Below are positions 26,197-36,200 of a stretch of 64,000 nt of DNA, in pieces (positions within the stretch are counted from its first letter, which is position 1; each line of letters opens with the position of its first letter). The notes below the pieces were generated by a model that searched no databases, had not been told where the DNA came from, and worked only from the letters and a program-made list of their open reading frames with translations. Source of the DNA: Staphylococcus sp. IVB6214. Its GTDB lineage: Bacteria; Bacillota; Bacilli; Staphylococcales; Staphylococcaceae. The stretch lies in assembly GCF_025558585.1 (NCBI RefSeq), contig NZ_CP094723.1, forward strand, positions 124,001 to 188,000, read 5' to 3'. The position numbers and the translations under genes are program-made.

Positions 26197-26931
26197 TTAT
26201 TGATAGTTTTGTAGTTGTTTGATGACAGAGACCATATCATCGTGAATGACGAGTTGTGCGTCGCGATCGAAAGGTGTTGGATCTCGGTTGATGATGACGA
26301 GATTCTGACCAGTAAAGTTTGAGATGATACCAGAAGCTGGCTGTACAAGCAGTGAAGAACCTAACACGATGAGTGTGTCAGCTTTTTGTAACTTGTTCAA
26401 TGCACTGAAAATGGTTTGTTCGTTCAGCATCTCACCATATAGAACAATGTCCGGACGAATAGGGCCATTGGACTCTGGACAACGCAGTAAATGCTGATTG
26501 ATAACTTCAGACTTTGTATACGAATGATTATCTTGTATACAGTAGAAACGGTTCAATGTCCCATGCAGTTCATCGACCTTTTGACTACCTGCATCTGAGT
26601 GTAAACCATCGATATTTTGCGTAATAACGCCAAGTGAGCGTCCTGTTGCTTCAAGGTGTGCCATCCATTCGTGTACAGGATTTGGTTTTTTGTCCGCAAA
26701 GAGTAAGTATTGATGACAAAATTCCATAAAACCAACAGGATCTGCCTTTAAATAATCATGGCTCAACAAATACTCCGGTGATGCCCCTTTTTGTTCAATT
26801 GCATCATACAAACCACCTGCTGATCGAAAGTCAGGAATGCCACTTGCGACAGAGACGCCAGCTCCTGTAAAGAATACAATCCGTTCAGAAGCGTCTACAA
26901 TTTCTTTTAGCTGTCTGATTATATTATCCAT
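26197..26931 (-). CDS. Sir2-family NAD-dependent deacylase with altered zinc ligands
   Basis: 244 residues from the start at 26931, with GGAGTG upstream. The NAD fold has FTGAGVSVASGIPDFRS (22-37), TQNIDGLH (104-111) with catalytic His123 in ELHG, and LGSSLLVQPAS. It removes acyl groups from lysines with NAD. The zinc module normally has two CxxC pairs. Here they read CIQD (131-134) and CPES (151-154), so the second cysteine of each pair is Asp or Ser. Zinc may be bound differently or not at all. All NAD and catalytic residues are kept, so the enzyme may still act, perhaps on an unusual acyl group. Monocistronic. Confidence 0.88.
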   Translation of the reverse strand: MDNIIRQLKEIVDASERIVFFTGAGVSVASGIPDFRSAGGLYDAIEQKGASPEYLLSHDYLKADPVGFMEFCHQYLLFADKKPNPVHEWMAHLEATGRSLGVITQNIDGLHSDAGSQKVDELHGTLNRFYCIQDNHSYTKSEVINQHLLRCPESNGPIRPDIVLYGEMLNEQTIFSALNKLQKADTLIVLGSSLLVQPASGIISNFTGQNLVIINRDPTPFDRDAQLVIHDDMVSVIKQLQNYQ

Positions 26932-27132
26932 TTCTATCACTCCATTTTAGTGAATCATGATTATATATTCATCGTAACATATGTTAATAAAAGGCGCGAA
27001 GTCACTTTGTTTATTCGCATATAAGAATATTTTTTTATCTAGAACTGTGAGATATTATAAAAATAAGTGTTTTTGTATAACATGATGAAACTTAGTTTTG
27101 TATGATGTCACAACTTTTTAAATAGCTTCAGT

Positions 27133-27180
27133 AAAAGCCGTATCACAAGCAGAAGTTGCTTGAACGATACGGCTTTTGTG
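27133..27180 (-). terminator. Terminator downstream of the hydrolase gene
   Basis: AAAAGCCGTATC and GATACGGCTTTT are perfect complements around an inner CAAGCA/TGCTTG stem. It can work in both directions; on the minus strand it ends the acetyltransferase-hydrolase unit. The remaining gene-free stretch 26941-27132 should hold the sirtuin promoter; nothing else is visible. Confidence 0.85.
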
Positions 27181-27183
27181 TGT

Positions 27184-28167
27184 TTATTTTAAGTGTTTTT
27201 GGAAGAATTCATCAATCGTATCGAATGGAATGATATCGAGACGATCGTACAAGTCAACATGAGAAGCACCTGGAATCTTATGGAATGATTTGTTGTTACC
27301 TTTCAGACGTTTATAAGTATCTTCACTGAAATAGAAAGAGTGTGCAGCGTCACCGTGAATAAGTAGTACGGCACTCTCTAATTCTTCTATATAGTGCAAT
27401 AAAGGTGTATTAATAAATGAAAGCGGCATTGTGATAGACCAACCTCTATTTGAGTTCAGTGAACGTGCGTGATAGCCACGTGGTTGCTTGTAGTAAGCGT
27501 AGTAATCTTTCACGAACTGTGGCGCATCGTCCGGTAACGGATCAACAACACCACCGCCAAGTTCGGGATCTTGAGAGGCAAAGTCTTGTGTACGCTGCGC
27601 GTTCAGGTGTTTTTTCTTGTCTAAACGTTGCTCAGCGCTATCTTCTGAGTCATAGTAGCCTTTCGCATTCACTCGGCTCATATCGTACATTGTTGTCGCA
27701 ACGGTTGCTTTGACACGTGTATCAATTGCTGCGGCGTTCAATGATAGGCCACCCCAACCACATATGCCAATCAGTCCGATGCGTTCTTTGTCGACAAGGT
27801 GATAGTTGCTTAGGAAGTCAACGGCAGCTTGAAAGTCTTCTGTGTTGATGTCTGGTGAAGCCATATAACGTGGTGCACCACTACTTTCCCCCGTATAAGA
27901 TGGGTCAAAGGCAATCGTGAGATATCCTTTCTCGGCCATTTGTTGAGCATATAACCCAGAAGATTGCTCCTTGACTGCACCGAATGGGCCACTTACTGCA
28001 AGTGCAGGCAATTGTTCGTTACCAGTATTTTTAGGAAGGTACAAATCCGCAACGAGTGTAATGCCGAAGCGGTTTGGAAATGTGACTTTTGAATGGGTCA
28101 CTTTATCGCTTTTTGGAAATACTTTGTCCCAAGTCTGTGTGATATTTGAATGTGTTGTGTATGTCAT
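27184..28167 (-). CDS. Alpha/beta hydrolase with a Cys nucleophile elbow
   Basis: 327 residues; AGGAGG is 8 bases before the ATG. Alpha/beta-hydrolase layout of the dienelactone hydrolase/FrsA-like group: YLPKN and LAVSGPFGAVKEQ after the first strands, FDPSYTGES, nucleophile elbow GICGWGG with Cys136 where serine enzymes have Ser, a long lid (about 155-230) and the terminal His in GASHVDLYD. Cys nucleophiles are known in dienelactone hydrolases and in this group. Substrate unknown. It follows the acetyltransferase gene by 11 bases in one operon divergent from a LysR gene, which suggests joint inducible control. Confidence 0.8.
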   Translation of the reverse strand: MTYTTHSNITQTWDKVFPKSDKVTHSKVTFPNRFGITLVADLYLPKNTGNEQLPALAVSGPFGAVKEQSSGLYAQQMAEKGYLTIAFDPSYTGESSGAPRYMASPDINTEDFQAAVDFLSNYHLVDKERIGLIGICGWGGLSLNAAAIDTRVKATVATTMYDMSRVNAKGYYDSEDSAEQRLDKKKHLNAQRTQDFASQDPELGGGVVDPLPDDAPQFVKDYYAYYKQPRGYHARSLNSNRGWSITMPLSFINTPLLHYIEELESAVLLIHGDAAHSFYFSEDTYKRLKGNNKSFHKIPGASHVDLYDRLDIIPFDTIDEFFQKHLK

Positions 28168-28178
28168 AATAATGCCTC

Positions 28179-28748
28179 CTATGATGATTCAATAGTGTTG
28201 AGTATACGTGCAGGATTGCCACCAACGATGGTGTTAGGCGGCACATCTTTTGTGACTAAAGCATTGGCACCAACGACTGCATTTTCACCAATCGTTACAC
28301 CGGGTAAAATGGTTGCAGCAGCCCCAATCCATGCATTGCGCTTGATCGTAATGGGTTTCAAGATGAGCGATCGCCTTGTTTGTGGATCGATATCATGATT
28401 GACCGTTATCAAGTTGACACGAGGACCAATCAATACGTGATCTTCTAGAGTAATACCACCGAGATCTGTAAACATGACATTACTGTTGATGAACACATGT
28501 TTGCCGATTGAGATATGTTTGCCAAAGTCTGTATTGAAAGGCAAGTTGATATGAACTGAAGAATCGATGGGATGTCCCGTTATCTCTTCAAGTCTGTTGC
28601 GCTTCTCATCTTCTGAATGTAGTTGTGTGTTCAATTGCATGACGTGTGGTGCATTCTCATCAACGACTTCATGAATTTTTGTAAAAAGTGGATTGTCGAC
28701 ATGTATCGGAGTATCGATGAGTATGTCGTCCCACAAATAATGAACCAT
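28179..28748 (-). CDS. Sugar O-acetyltransferase (hexapeptide-repeat, maltose/galactoside acetyltransferase type)
   Basis: 189 residues, with GGGGTG 6 bases before the ATG. An N-terminal helical segment is followed by a left-handed beta-helix of hexapeptide repeats (about 75-185: GKHISIGKHVFINSNV, HVLIGPRVNLITVNHDID, AWIGAAATILPGVTIG, NAVVGANALVTKDVPP). NHDID contains the catalytic His, and the PPNTIVGGNPARIL ending is characteristic of Maa/LacA/NodL enzymes. It would acetylate a sugar or similar hydroxyl with acetyl-CoA. The usual N-terminal ML-G-x-Y-x-x-x-D-P-E-L is not conserved, so the acceptor may differ. First gene of a two-gene operon. Confidence 0.88.
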   Translation of the reverse strand: MVHYLWDDILIDTPIHVDNPLFTKIHEVVDENAPHVMQLNTQLHSEDEKRNRLEEITGHPIDSSVHINLPFNTDFGKHISIGKHVFINSNVMFTDLGGITLEDHVLIGPRVNLITVNHDIDPQTRRSLILKPITIKRNAWIGAAATILPGVTIGENAVVGANALVTKDVPPNTIVGGNPARILNTIESS

Positions 28749-28865
28749 TTATTTCACCCCAATCAGTATAAAAAGTATGTAACCTTATCGTATAATGAAG
28801 AGAATGATATTACCAATACCTATAATGAATGTATAATTATGCCTTATAAGCATAGGAGTGAGCAG

Positions 28866-29756
28866 ATGGAAAATAGAGTCTTACGTTATTTTTTAACCGT
28901 TGTATCAGAAGGGAATATCAGTGCAGCTGCACAGTTATTACATGTCACCCAACCAACGTTGTCTCGTCAACTGAAAGGATTAGAAGAAGAATTAGGTGTC
29001 ATATTGTTCAAGAGAAAAGGAAAACATATGACATTAACACAAGAAGGACGTTATCTAGCGGAACAAGCGAAGAATATTTTAAACCTTGTTGATGCGACAA
29101 CATCAAACTTAGCCAAAAGCCATGATATGTATGGAAATGTCACGATTGGATTAGCAGAATCTCGAGCGGTTATTTCAATTGCCAAAGCGATAAAAGAGGT
29201 TCAAGAAACGTATGCGAACACACGATTTCATATACAGAGTGGCAACGCACAACAAGTATTAGAACAGTTAGACAGTGGTTTGTTAGATTACGGTGTGATA
29301 GTGGAACCCATTAACAAAGTGGAGTATGAAACCCTGTCATTGAATGACGAAGATATATGGGGGGTGTTAACACAGAAAAATGGACCGTTCGCACATTGTA
29401 CGCGTGTCACTGCGGAACAATTAATTGGGATACCTTTGATCGTATCGGCACAACAAGGAACAACGCGGATGCTTGCAAACCAACTAGAACTGGATGAAGC
29501 ATCGTTAGATATTGTAGCGCAATATAACTTGCTATATAATGCATCGCTACTCGTACAGGAAAATGTTGGACATGCAGTGACACTAGATGGAATTATCAAT
29601 ACAACCGGTACCGAATTGATATTTCTTCCGCTTGAACCTAAGATAACATCCAAATTGAGTATCATTTGGAAACGCGGCAAACCTTTATCGAACAGTGCTC
29701 AATTCTTTTTAGAAAAACTGAAAAGCATTCTTCAAGAGAATTCAGATAGAGTATAA
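28866..29756 (+). CDS. LysR-family transcriptional regulator
   Basis: 296 residues from the ATG at 28866, which follows AGGAGTG; the longer open frame upstream overlaps the acetyltransferase gene and is rejected. The N-terminal winged helix ENRVLRYFLTVVSEGNISAA and AQLLHVTQPTLSRQLKGLEEELG is canonical LTTR; the type-2 periplasmic-like sensor domain runs from about 90 to 290. It is divergent from the acetyltransferase-hydrolase operon with a 117-base gap, the classical arrangement for LysR control of its neighbours. That gap contains TATAAT-like boxes on both strands. Effector unknown. Confidence 0.9.
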   Translation: MENRVLRYFLTVVSEGNISAAAQLLHVTQPTLSRQLKGLEEELGVILFKRKGKHMTLTQEGRYLAEQAKNILNLVDATTSNLAKSHDMYGNVTIGLAESRAVISIAKAIKEVQETYANTRFHIQSGNAQQVLEQLDSGLLDYGVIVEPINKVEYETLSLNDEDIWGVLTQKNGPFAHCTRVTAEQLIGIPLIVSAQQGTTRMLANQLELDEASLDIVAQYNLLYNASLLVQENVGHAVTLDGIINTTGTELIFLPLEPKITSKLSIIWKRGKPLSNSAQFFLEKLKSILQENSDRV

Positions 29757-29833
29757 AAAGTTAGGGTATCTGACAATTAGCGCATCAAATGTTACGAATA
29801 AATAATTAACTAATCGTAGGGACGAGGTTGTGA

Positions 29834-29928
29834 AAGAAGCGTTTAGGGATTGAGCAGAAACCAAGCAATTCACAAAATAGCTTTTTATTTTGAAGAATTG
29901 TGACGTTCTGCCGAAAGCCCTGCTTCTT
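29834..29928. ncRNA. Long imperfect hairpin, candidate non-coding RNA or palindromic element
   Basis: Five complementary segments are nested in strict order. AAGAAGC (29834-29840) pairs with GCTTCTT (29922-29928), AGGG (29845-29848) with CCCT (29918-29921), GCAGAA (29854-29859) with TTCTGC (29906-29911), CAATTC (29866-29871) with GAATTG (29895-29900), and AAAATA (29874-29879) with TATTTT (29886-29891). An outer TGTGAAAG/CTTTCACA (29829-29836, 29962-29969) could compete with the first. There is no ORF. A terminator-like hairpin follows at 30048-30088, so a transcript of about 250 bases is conceivable. Strand and promoter are not known. Confidence 0.4.
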
Positions 29929-30047
29929 GAACACTGATATCACGACGTTGGGAGACTGTTGCTTTCACAGAAAACAAACTTATTATGCCCCAATTTCTTA
30001 TATGGTTTTTATTGTGCAATTGCCTATATTTTAAGAGAGATTACATG

Positions 30048-30088
30048 CATGGCGGTGGGAATACAAGGTTTCCGCCGCCTTGTTATTT
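30048..30088 (+). terminator. GC-rich terminator-like hairpin
   Basis: GGCGG-T-GGGAA pairs with TTTCC-G-CCGCC around TACAAGG, followed by TTGTTATTTAAT. It stands out in the AT-rich gap and lies about 300 bases after the LysR stop, so it may end that transcript or a separate small RNA. Confidence 0.6.
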
Positions 30089-30271
30089 AATGAATTCTCA
30101 TTGCGTTTATATTGATACTTTGTCTTAGGAACATTTAAATAAAAATAATTATTTAGTTGTGTAAGAGAATCACTTGTGTGTAGAATATCAGAATAGCTAT
30201 ATATTTCGATAGATTAAAGAATGAAAGATATACGTTATGTTGATATCAAAATTATATACGGGAGATTTGCA

Positions 30272-33200
30272 ATGACGAGAAAAATGAGAGAATTCAAAAA
30301 ATGTCTCAGTGAAGAAAAAGCCAGAGTGCGTTTGTATAAGTCTGGTAAAAACTGGGTCAAAGCAGGTATTAGAGAATTTCAGTTGCTAAAGATGCTAGGC
30401 TTGTCGTTGTTAACTGATACGGTTGAGAAAACAAATGACGATACAGCAACGATCGGTAGCCGAATCAAAGACAATGCGTTGAAAACCACTGCCATATCGG
30501 GTGGTTTATTTACTTTCAACATGTTGCACGATCAACATGCTTTAGCAGCTTCAGAAACGCCCATCGCATCGGAAATTACAGTACATAGTCAAACCATTGG
30601 AGATCAAACTTCAGTGGCAATTGATCAATAGCAAACAATAGAGAGTGAATCATCAACTCTCGATGAATCACAAGTTGTAAGTGAAACTTCTGTATCAAGC
30701 GAAGATCAATTAACAAATAGTAGTGACACATCACAATCAGAAGATAGTACAACGTCACTCACACTTAACAGTGAGTCTACATCAACTTCTGAAGTATCAG
30801 ATAGCCAATCTGTTTCAGAAACGTCAACGGAGCATACTTCTACATCATTGTCTCATACTGAAACATCAACATCATCACGACACGAACAGTCAGATACTTC
30901 TACAAGTACGACAACTTCGGAAAGCTTACATCACGAACAGTCTGCATCACTCATAGCGAAGGATAATGACACCCCTGCACATACATCAACGGCTAAAATG
31001 ACACATTCACAGTCAGCATTTATTTCAAAAACAATTAAAAATGATTTACAACATTTAGGTGGCGCAGCTTTTCGTTCAGTACATCATTCGTATTATAGTG
31101 CTGCTTCAAGAATTCCAGCAGAAGAAGTATTTACTGGTTCTGGACGAGATACAAAAGTAGACTTACCAATTTACTATAAATTGAAAGTACTCAACAATGG
31201 TCACCAACTTACATTTATCTATACGGTATCTTATGACAATCCAGATACACCAAATATTGAAACGCCAAATCTACCTAAAGACGTGACGATTACAAGTACG
31301 AGACAGGGGACATACCCGTTATTGAAGCTAAGTCCAGGATTTGGTGCACCAGTGCCAGCGAGAATTGGTTTGACATTACCAGGGTATAATACGGATGTTT
31401 TTAGGAATGGCAAATCACAAAATGTTGCGGTTCATGAGTGGACTGGTAATCAGGACTACACTTGGACATCCGGTGTTTTAACAGGACCAATTGCAAATGA
31501 AGGTTATGGTTTGACATCAATCGTAACAGTCCCAATTTCTGATCCATCTCAAGAGCTAGATTATTGCTTCATACCACATGCAACACAAGATGATCCGTCA
31601 CAAGGGCGTGTGAACTATTATCACGATATCCTCACACCAAATAGCAGTGCAGGACATAGAGCAGAAGAATCAGAAAGCTTGTCTATTAGAAGATCCGAGG
31701 AGCAAAGTGAATCAGAATGGCAAAGTCAAAGGCTCAGTGAGAGTGAATCACGTAGTCTTGGTGATGATTCAGCATCAAGAAGTGCATCAGAAAGTGCGTA
31801 TATTGAGGGGTCAATAAGTGATTCTTGTAGTCGATCGATTGAAATAGAAGAACACGATAGCATTTCAAGATCACAAAGTATTTCTACTAGAGAGTCTACG
31901 AGCAATGATGCGTCCAATAGTCGTTCTGCATCGCTCAGTGATTTATATAGTGAAATTGATTCACGAAATGCAGACTATTCTAATTCTGTTTCGGAGTCTA
32001 GATCCATTCTTGCTGAAGAGAGTGAATCGGAATCAGCAAGTCGTCGTTTTAGTGAAATAGAGTCAAGAAGTCAATCTGAGAGACAATCAATAATAAACAG
32101 CGTTTCAACTAGAAACTCTCAGTCTGTGAGTGAACGTGATCAATCAATCAGTCAAAGCAACAGTCAGAGTGCTTCAACAAGTACAAGCACGTCATTGTCC
32201 GAAAGCACAAGTGCATCGGTATCCGCTAGTCAATCAGCAAGCTTGAGCCAGTCGTTGGTAGAGAGCGAAAGTACATCAACGTCGGAAAGCGCATCAATCT
32301 CAACGAGCAGAAGTCAATCATTGTCGACAAGTGCAAGTACATCAACATCATTGAGTACAAGCGTAAGCACATCGACGTCATTAAGCGAGAGTCAATCAAC
32401 GTCGGAAAGCATTAGCGTATTGGAATCCGTGAGTCGTTCTGTAAGTGCAAGCACAAGTGATTCAATCAGTCGCTCAGTGAGCACAAGCACATCGACATCC
32501 GTGAGTCACTCAGCAAGTGAGAGCACATCAGTTTCGGGAAGTAGATCAGCGAGTGCAAGTCAGTCATTATCCGAGAGTGAAAGTACTTCGACGTCAGTGA
32601 GCGCAAGTGAGAGCACATCGGTTTCGAGAAGTAGATCAGAGAGTGAAAGTACATCGGCATCATCAAGTGTAAGTGAGAGCACATCAGTTTCGGGAAGTAG
32701 ATCAGTGAGTGCAAGCCAGTCATTGTTTGAAAGTGAAAGTACGTCGACATCAATCAGCGCAAGTGAGAGTACATCAGTTTCGGGAAGTAGATCAGCGAGT
32801 ATGAGTAGGTCATTGTCAGAGAGTGAAAGCACGTCGACATCAATCAGCGCAAGTGAGAGCGCATCAGTTTCAGTAAGTAGATCAGTGAGTGCAAGTCAGT
32901 CATTATCTGAGAGTGAAAGTACATCGACGTCAGTGAGCGCAAGTGAGAGCACATCGGTTTCGAGAAGCAGATCAGCGAGTGAAAGTCAGTCGTTATCAGA
33001 AAGTGAAAGTACGTCGACGTCAGTGAGCGCAAGTGAATCAGCTTCAATTAGTGAAAGTGAAAGTACATCAGTTTCAGGAAGCAGATCAGCGAGTGAAAGC
33101 CGGTCATTGTCTGAAAGTGCATCGACATCAGTAAGCGAAAGCGAGAGCATGTCGGTTTCGGGAAGCAGATCAGCGAGTGCAAGCCAGTCATTGTCAGAGA

Positions 33201-36200
33201 GTGAAAGTACATCGACATCAATCAGCGCAAGTGAGAGCGCATCAGTTTCAGTAAGTAGATCAGTGAGTGCAAGTCAGTCATTGTCAGAGAGTGAAAGTAC
33301 GTCGGCATCAATCAGCGCAAGTGAATCAGTTTCAATTAGTGAAAGCGAAAGTACGTCGACGTCAGTGAGCGAAAGTGAGAGCACATCGGTTTCGAGAAGT
33401 AGATCAGTGAGCGAAAGTGCATCAACGTCCGAGAGTATTTCAACATCAGAAAGTAGCTCAGAAAATGTAAGACGAAACTCAATAAGCGCAAGTGAATCAG
33501 CTTCAATTAGTGAAAGTACATCAGTTTCAGGAAGCAGATCAGTGAGTGAAAGCCAGTCATTGTCAGAGAGTGAAAGTACATCGACATCAATCAGCGAAAG
33601 TGAGAGCACATCGGTTTCGGGAAGCAGATCAGTGAGTGAAAGCCAGTCATTGTCTGAAAGTGAAAGTGCATCAACGTCAGAGAGTATTTCAACATCGGAA
33701 AGTAACTCAGAAAATGTAAGACGAAACTCAATAAGCGCAAGTGAATCTACATCAATAAGTGGATCAGTATCAGTAAGCGAAAGCGAGTCGACATCACTGA
33801 GTGAATCAGTATCAACAAGTGAAAGCGAATCGACATCAGTGAGTGGCTCAGTGTCGTTAAGTGAGAGCGAGTCAATATCAGTGAGTGAAATTGATTCAAC
33901 GTCATTAAGCACTTCAGTATCGACAAGTGAAAGCGAGTCTACATCAATAAGCGAATCAGAATCAGCAAGTGAATCAGTATCGGTAAGCGAGAGCGAATCG
34001 ACATCATTGAGTGATTCATTATCAGTAAGTGGAAGTGAGTCAACATCAATCAGTGATTCCGAATCAGAGAGCGAAAGCACGTCGATATCAGAGAGTATTT
34101 CAACATCAGAAAGCAACTCAGAAAATGTAAGACGAAACTCAATAAGTGCAAGTGAATCGACATCAATTAGTGAGAGTGCATCGGTATCAGGAAGCAAGTC
34201 AGCAAGCGAAAGTACGTCAACATTAATCAGCGAAAGCGAGAGCATGTCAGTTTCGGGAAGTAGATCGGCGAGTGCAAGTCAGTCATTGTCTGAAAGCGAA
34301 AGTACATCGGTTTCAGGAAGTAGATCGGTGAGTGAGAGTCAGTCATTATCAGAGAGTGAAAGTACGTCAACGTCGATTAGTGAAAGTGAATCGACATCAG
34401 AAAGTATCTCAACATCAGAAAGTAACTCAGAAAATGTAAGACGAAACTCAATAAGCGCAAGTGAATCTACATCAATATCAGTAAGCGAAAGCGAGTCAAC
34501 ATCACTGAGCACTTCAGTATCGACAAGCGAGAGTGAATCAGCATCAACAAGCGAGAGCGAATCAACATCAGTGAGTGGCTCAGTGTCAACAAGTGAAAGC
34601 GAGTCAACGTCAATAAGTGATTCCGAATTGGTGAGCGAAAGTGTATCAATTTCCGAAAGTACATCAACATCAGAAAGTAACTCGGAAAACGTAGAAAGAG
34701 ATTCTGTATCAGCGAGTTATTCAGTCTCAGCAAGCGAGAGTGAGTCGACATCACTGAGTGAATCAGTATCAGTAGGCGAGAGCGAATCGACATCAGTGAG
34801 TGAATCAGTATCAACAAGTGAAAGCGAATCAACATCAGTGAGTGGCTCAGTGTCAACAAGTGAAAGCGAGTCAACGTCAATAAGTGATTCCGAATCGGTG
34901 AGCGAAAGTGTATCAATTTCCGAAAGTACATCAACATCAGAAAGTAACTCGGAAAATGTAGAAAGAGACTCTGAATCAGCGAGTGAGTCGGCATCAGCAA
35001 GCGAGAGCGAATCGATATCAATAAGTGGCTCAGTGTCGACAAGTGAAAGTGAATCGACATCACTGAGTGATTCAATATCAGTAAGTGAAAGCGAGTCAAC
35101 GTCAATCAGTGATTCTGAATCGGTGAGCGAAAGTACATCGATATCAGAAAGTATCTCAACATCAGAAAGTAACTCGGAAAATGTAGAAAGAGATTCAGTA
35201 TCAGCGAGTGAATCAACATCGACAAGTGAAAGAGAATCAACATCACTGAGTGAATCAGTATCAATAAGTGAGAGCGAGTCGACATCACTGAGTGAATCAG
35301 TATCAACAAGTGAGAGTGAGTCAACATCACTGAGTGATTCAGAATCAGCAAGTGAAAGTGTATCACTTTCCGAAAGTACATCAACATCAGAAAGTAACTC
35401 GGAAAATGTAGAAAGAGATTCAGTATCAGCAAGCGAGAGTGAGTCGGTATCAACAAGTGAGAGCGAGTCAACATCACTGAGTGAATCAGTATCAGTAAGC
35501 GAGAGTGAATCGACATCAGCGAGTGGATCAGTATCAGCAAGCGAGAGTGAGTCGGTATCAACAAGTGAGAGCGAATCGACATCACTGAGTGAATCAGTAT
35601 CAACAAGTGAAAGCGAGTCAACGTCAATCAGTGATTCGGAATCGGTGAGCGAAAGTGTATCAATTTCCGAAAGTACATCAACATCAGAAAGTAACTCGGA
35701 AAACGTAGAAAGAGATTCTGTATCAGCGAGTGAGTCGGCATCATTAAGTGAAAGAGTGTCTATATCATTAAGCACTTCAGTATCGACAAGTGAAAGCGAG
35801 TCTACATTAATAAGCGGCTCAGTATCAGTAAGCGAGAGTGAATCGACATCAGTGAGTGAAAGTACATCGATATCAGAAAGTATCTCAACATCAGAAAGTA
35901 ACTCAGAAAATGTAGAAAGAGACTCTGAATCAGCGAGTGAGTCGACATCACTGAGTGAATCAGTATCAGTAAGTAAGAGCGAGTCGACATCACTGAGTGA
36001 ATCAGTATCAGTAAGTGAGAGCGAGTCGACATCACTGAGTGAATCAGTCTCAACAAGTGAGAGCGAATCGACATCAATCAGTGATTCAGAATCGGTGAGT
36101 GAAAGTGTATCAATTTCCGAAAGTACATCAACATCAGAAAGTAACTCGGAAAATGTAGAAAGAGACTCTGGATCAGCGAGCGAGTCGACATCATTGAGTG

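Noticed and set aside
28623..28865. N-terminal extension of the LysR regulator
   Set aside because: It is antisense to the acetyltransferase gene; the LTTR domain begins at the ATG at 28866, which has its own RBS.
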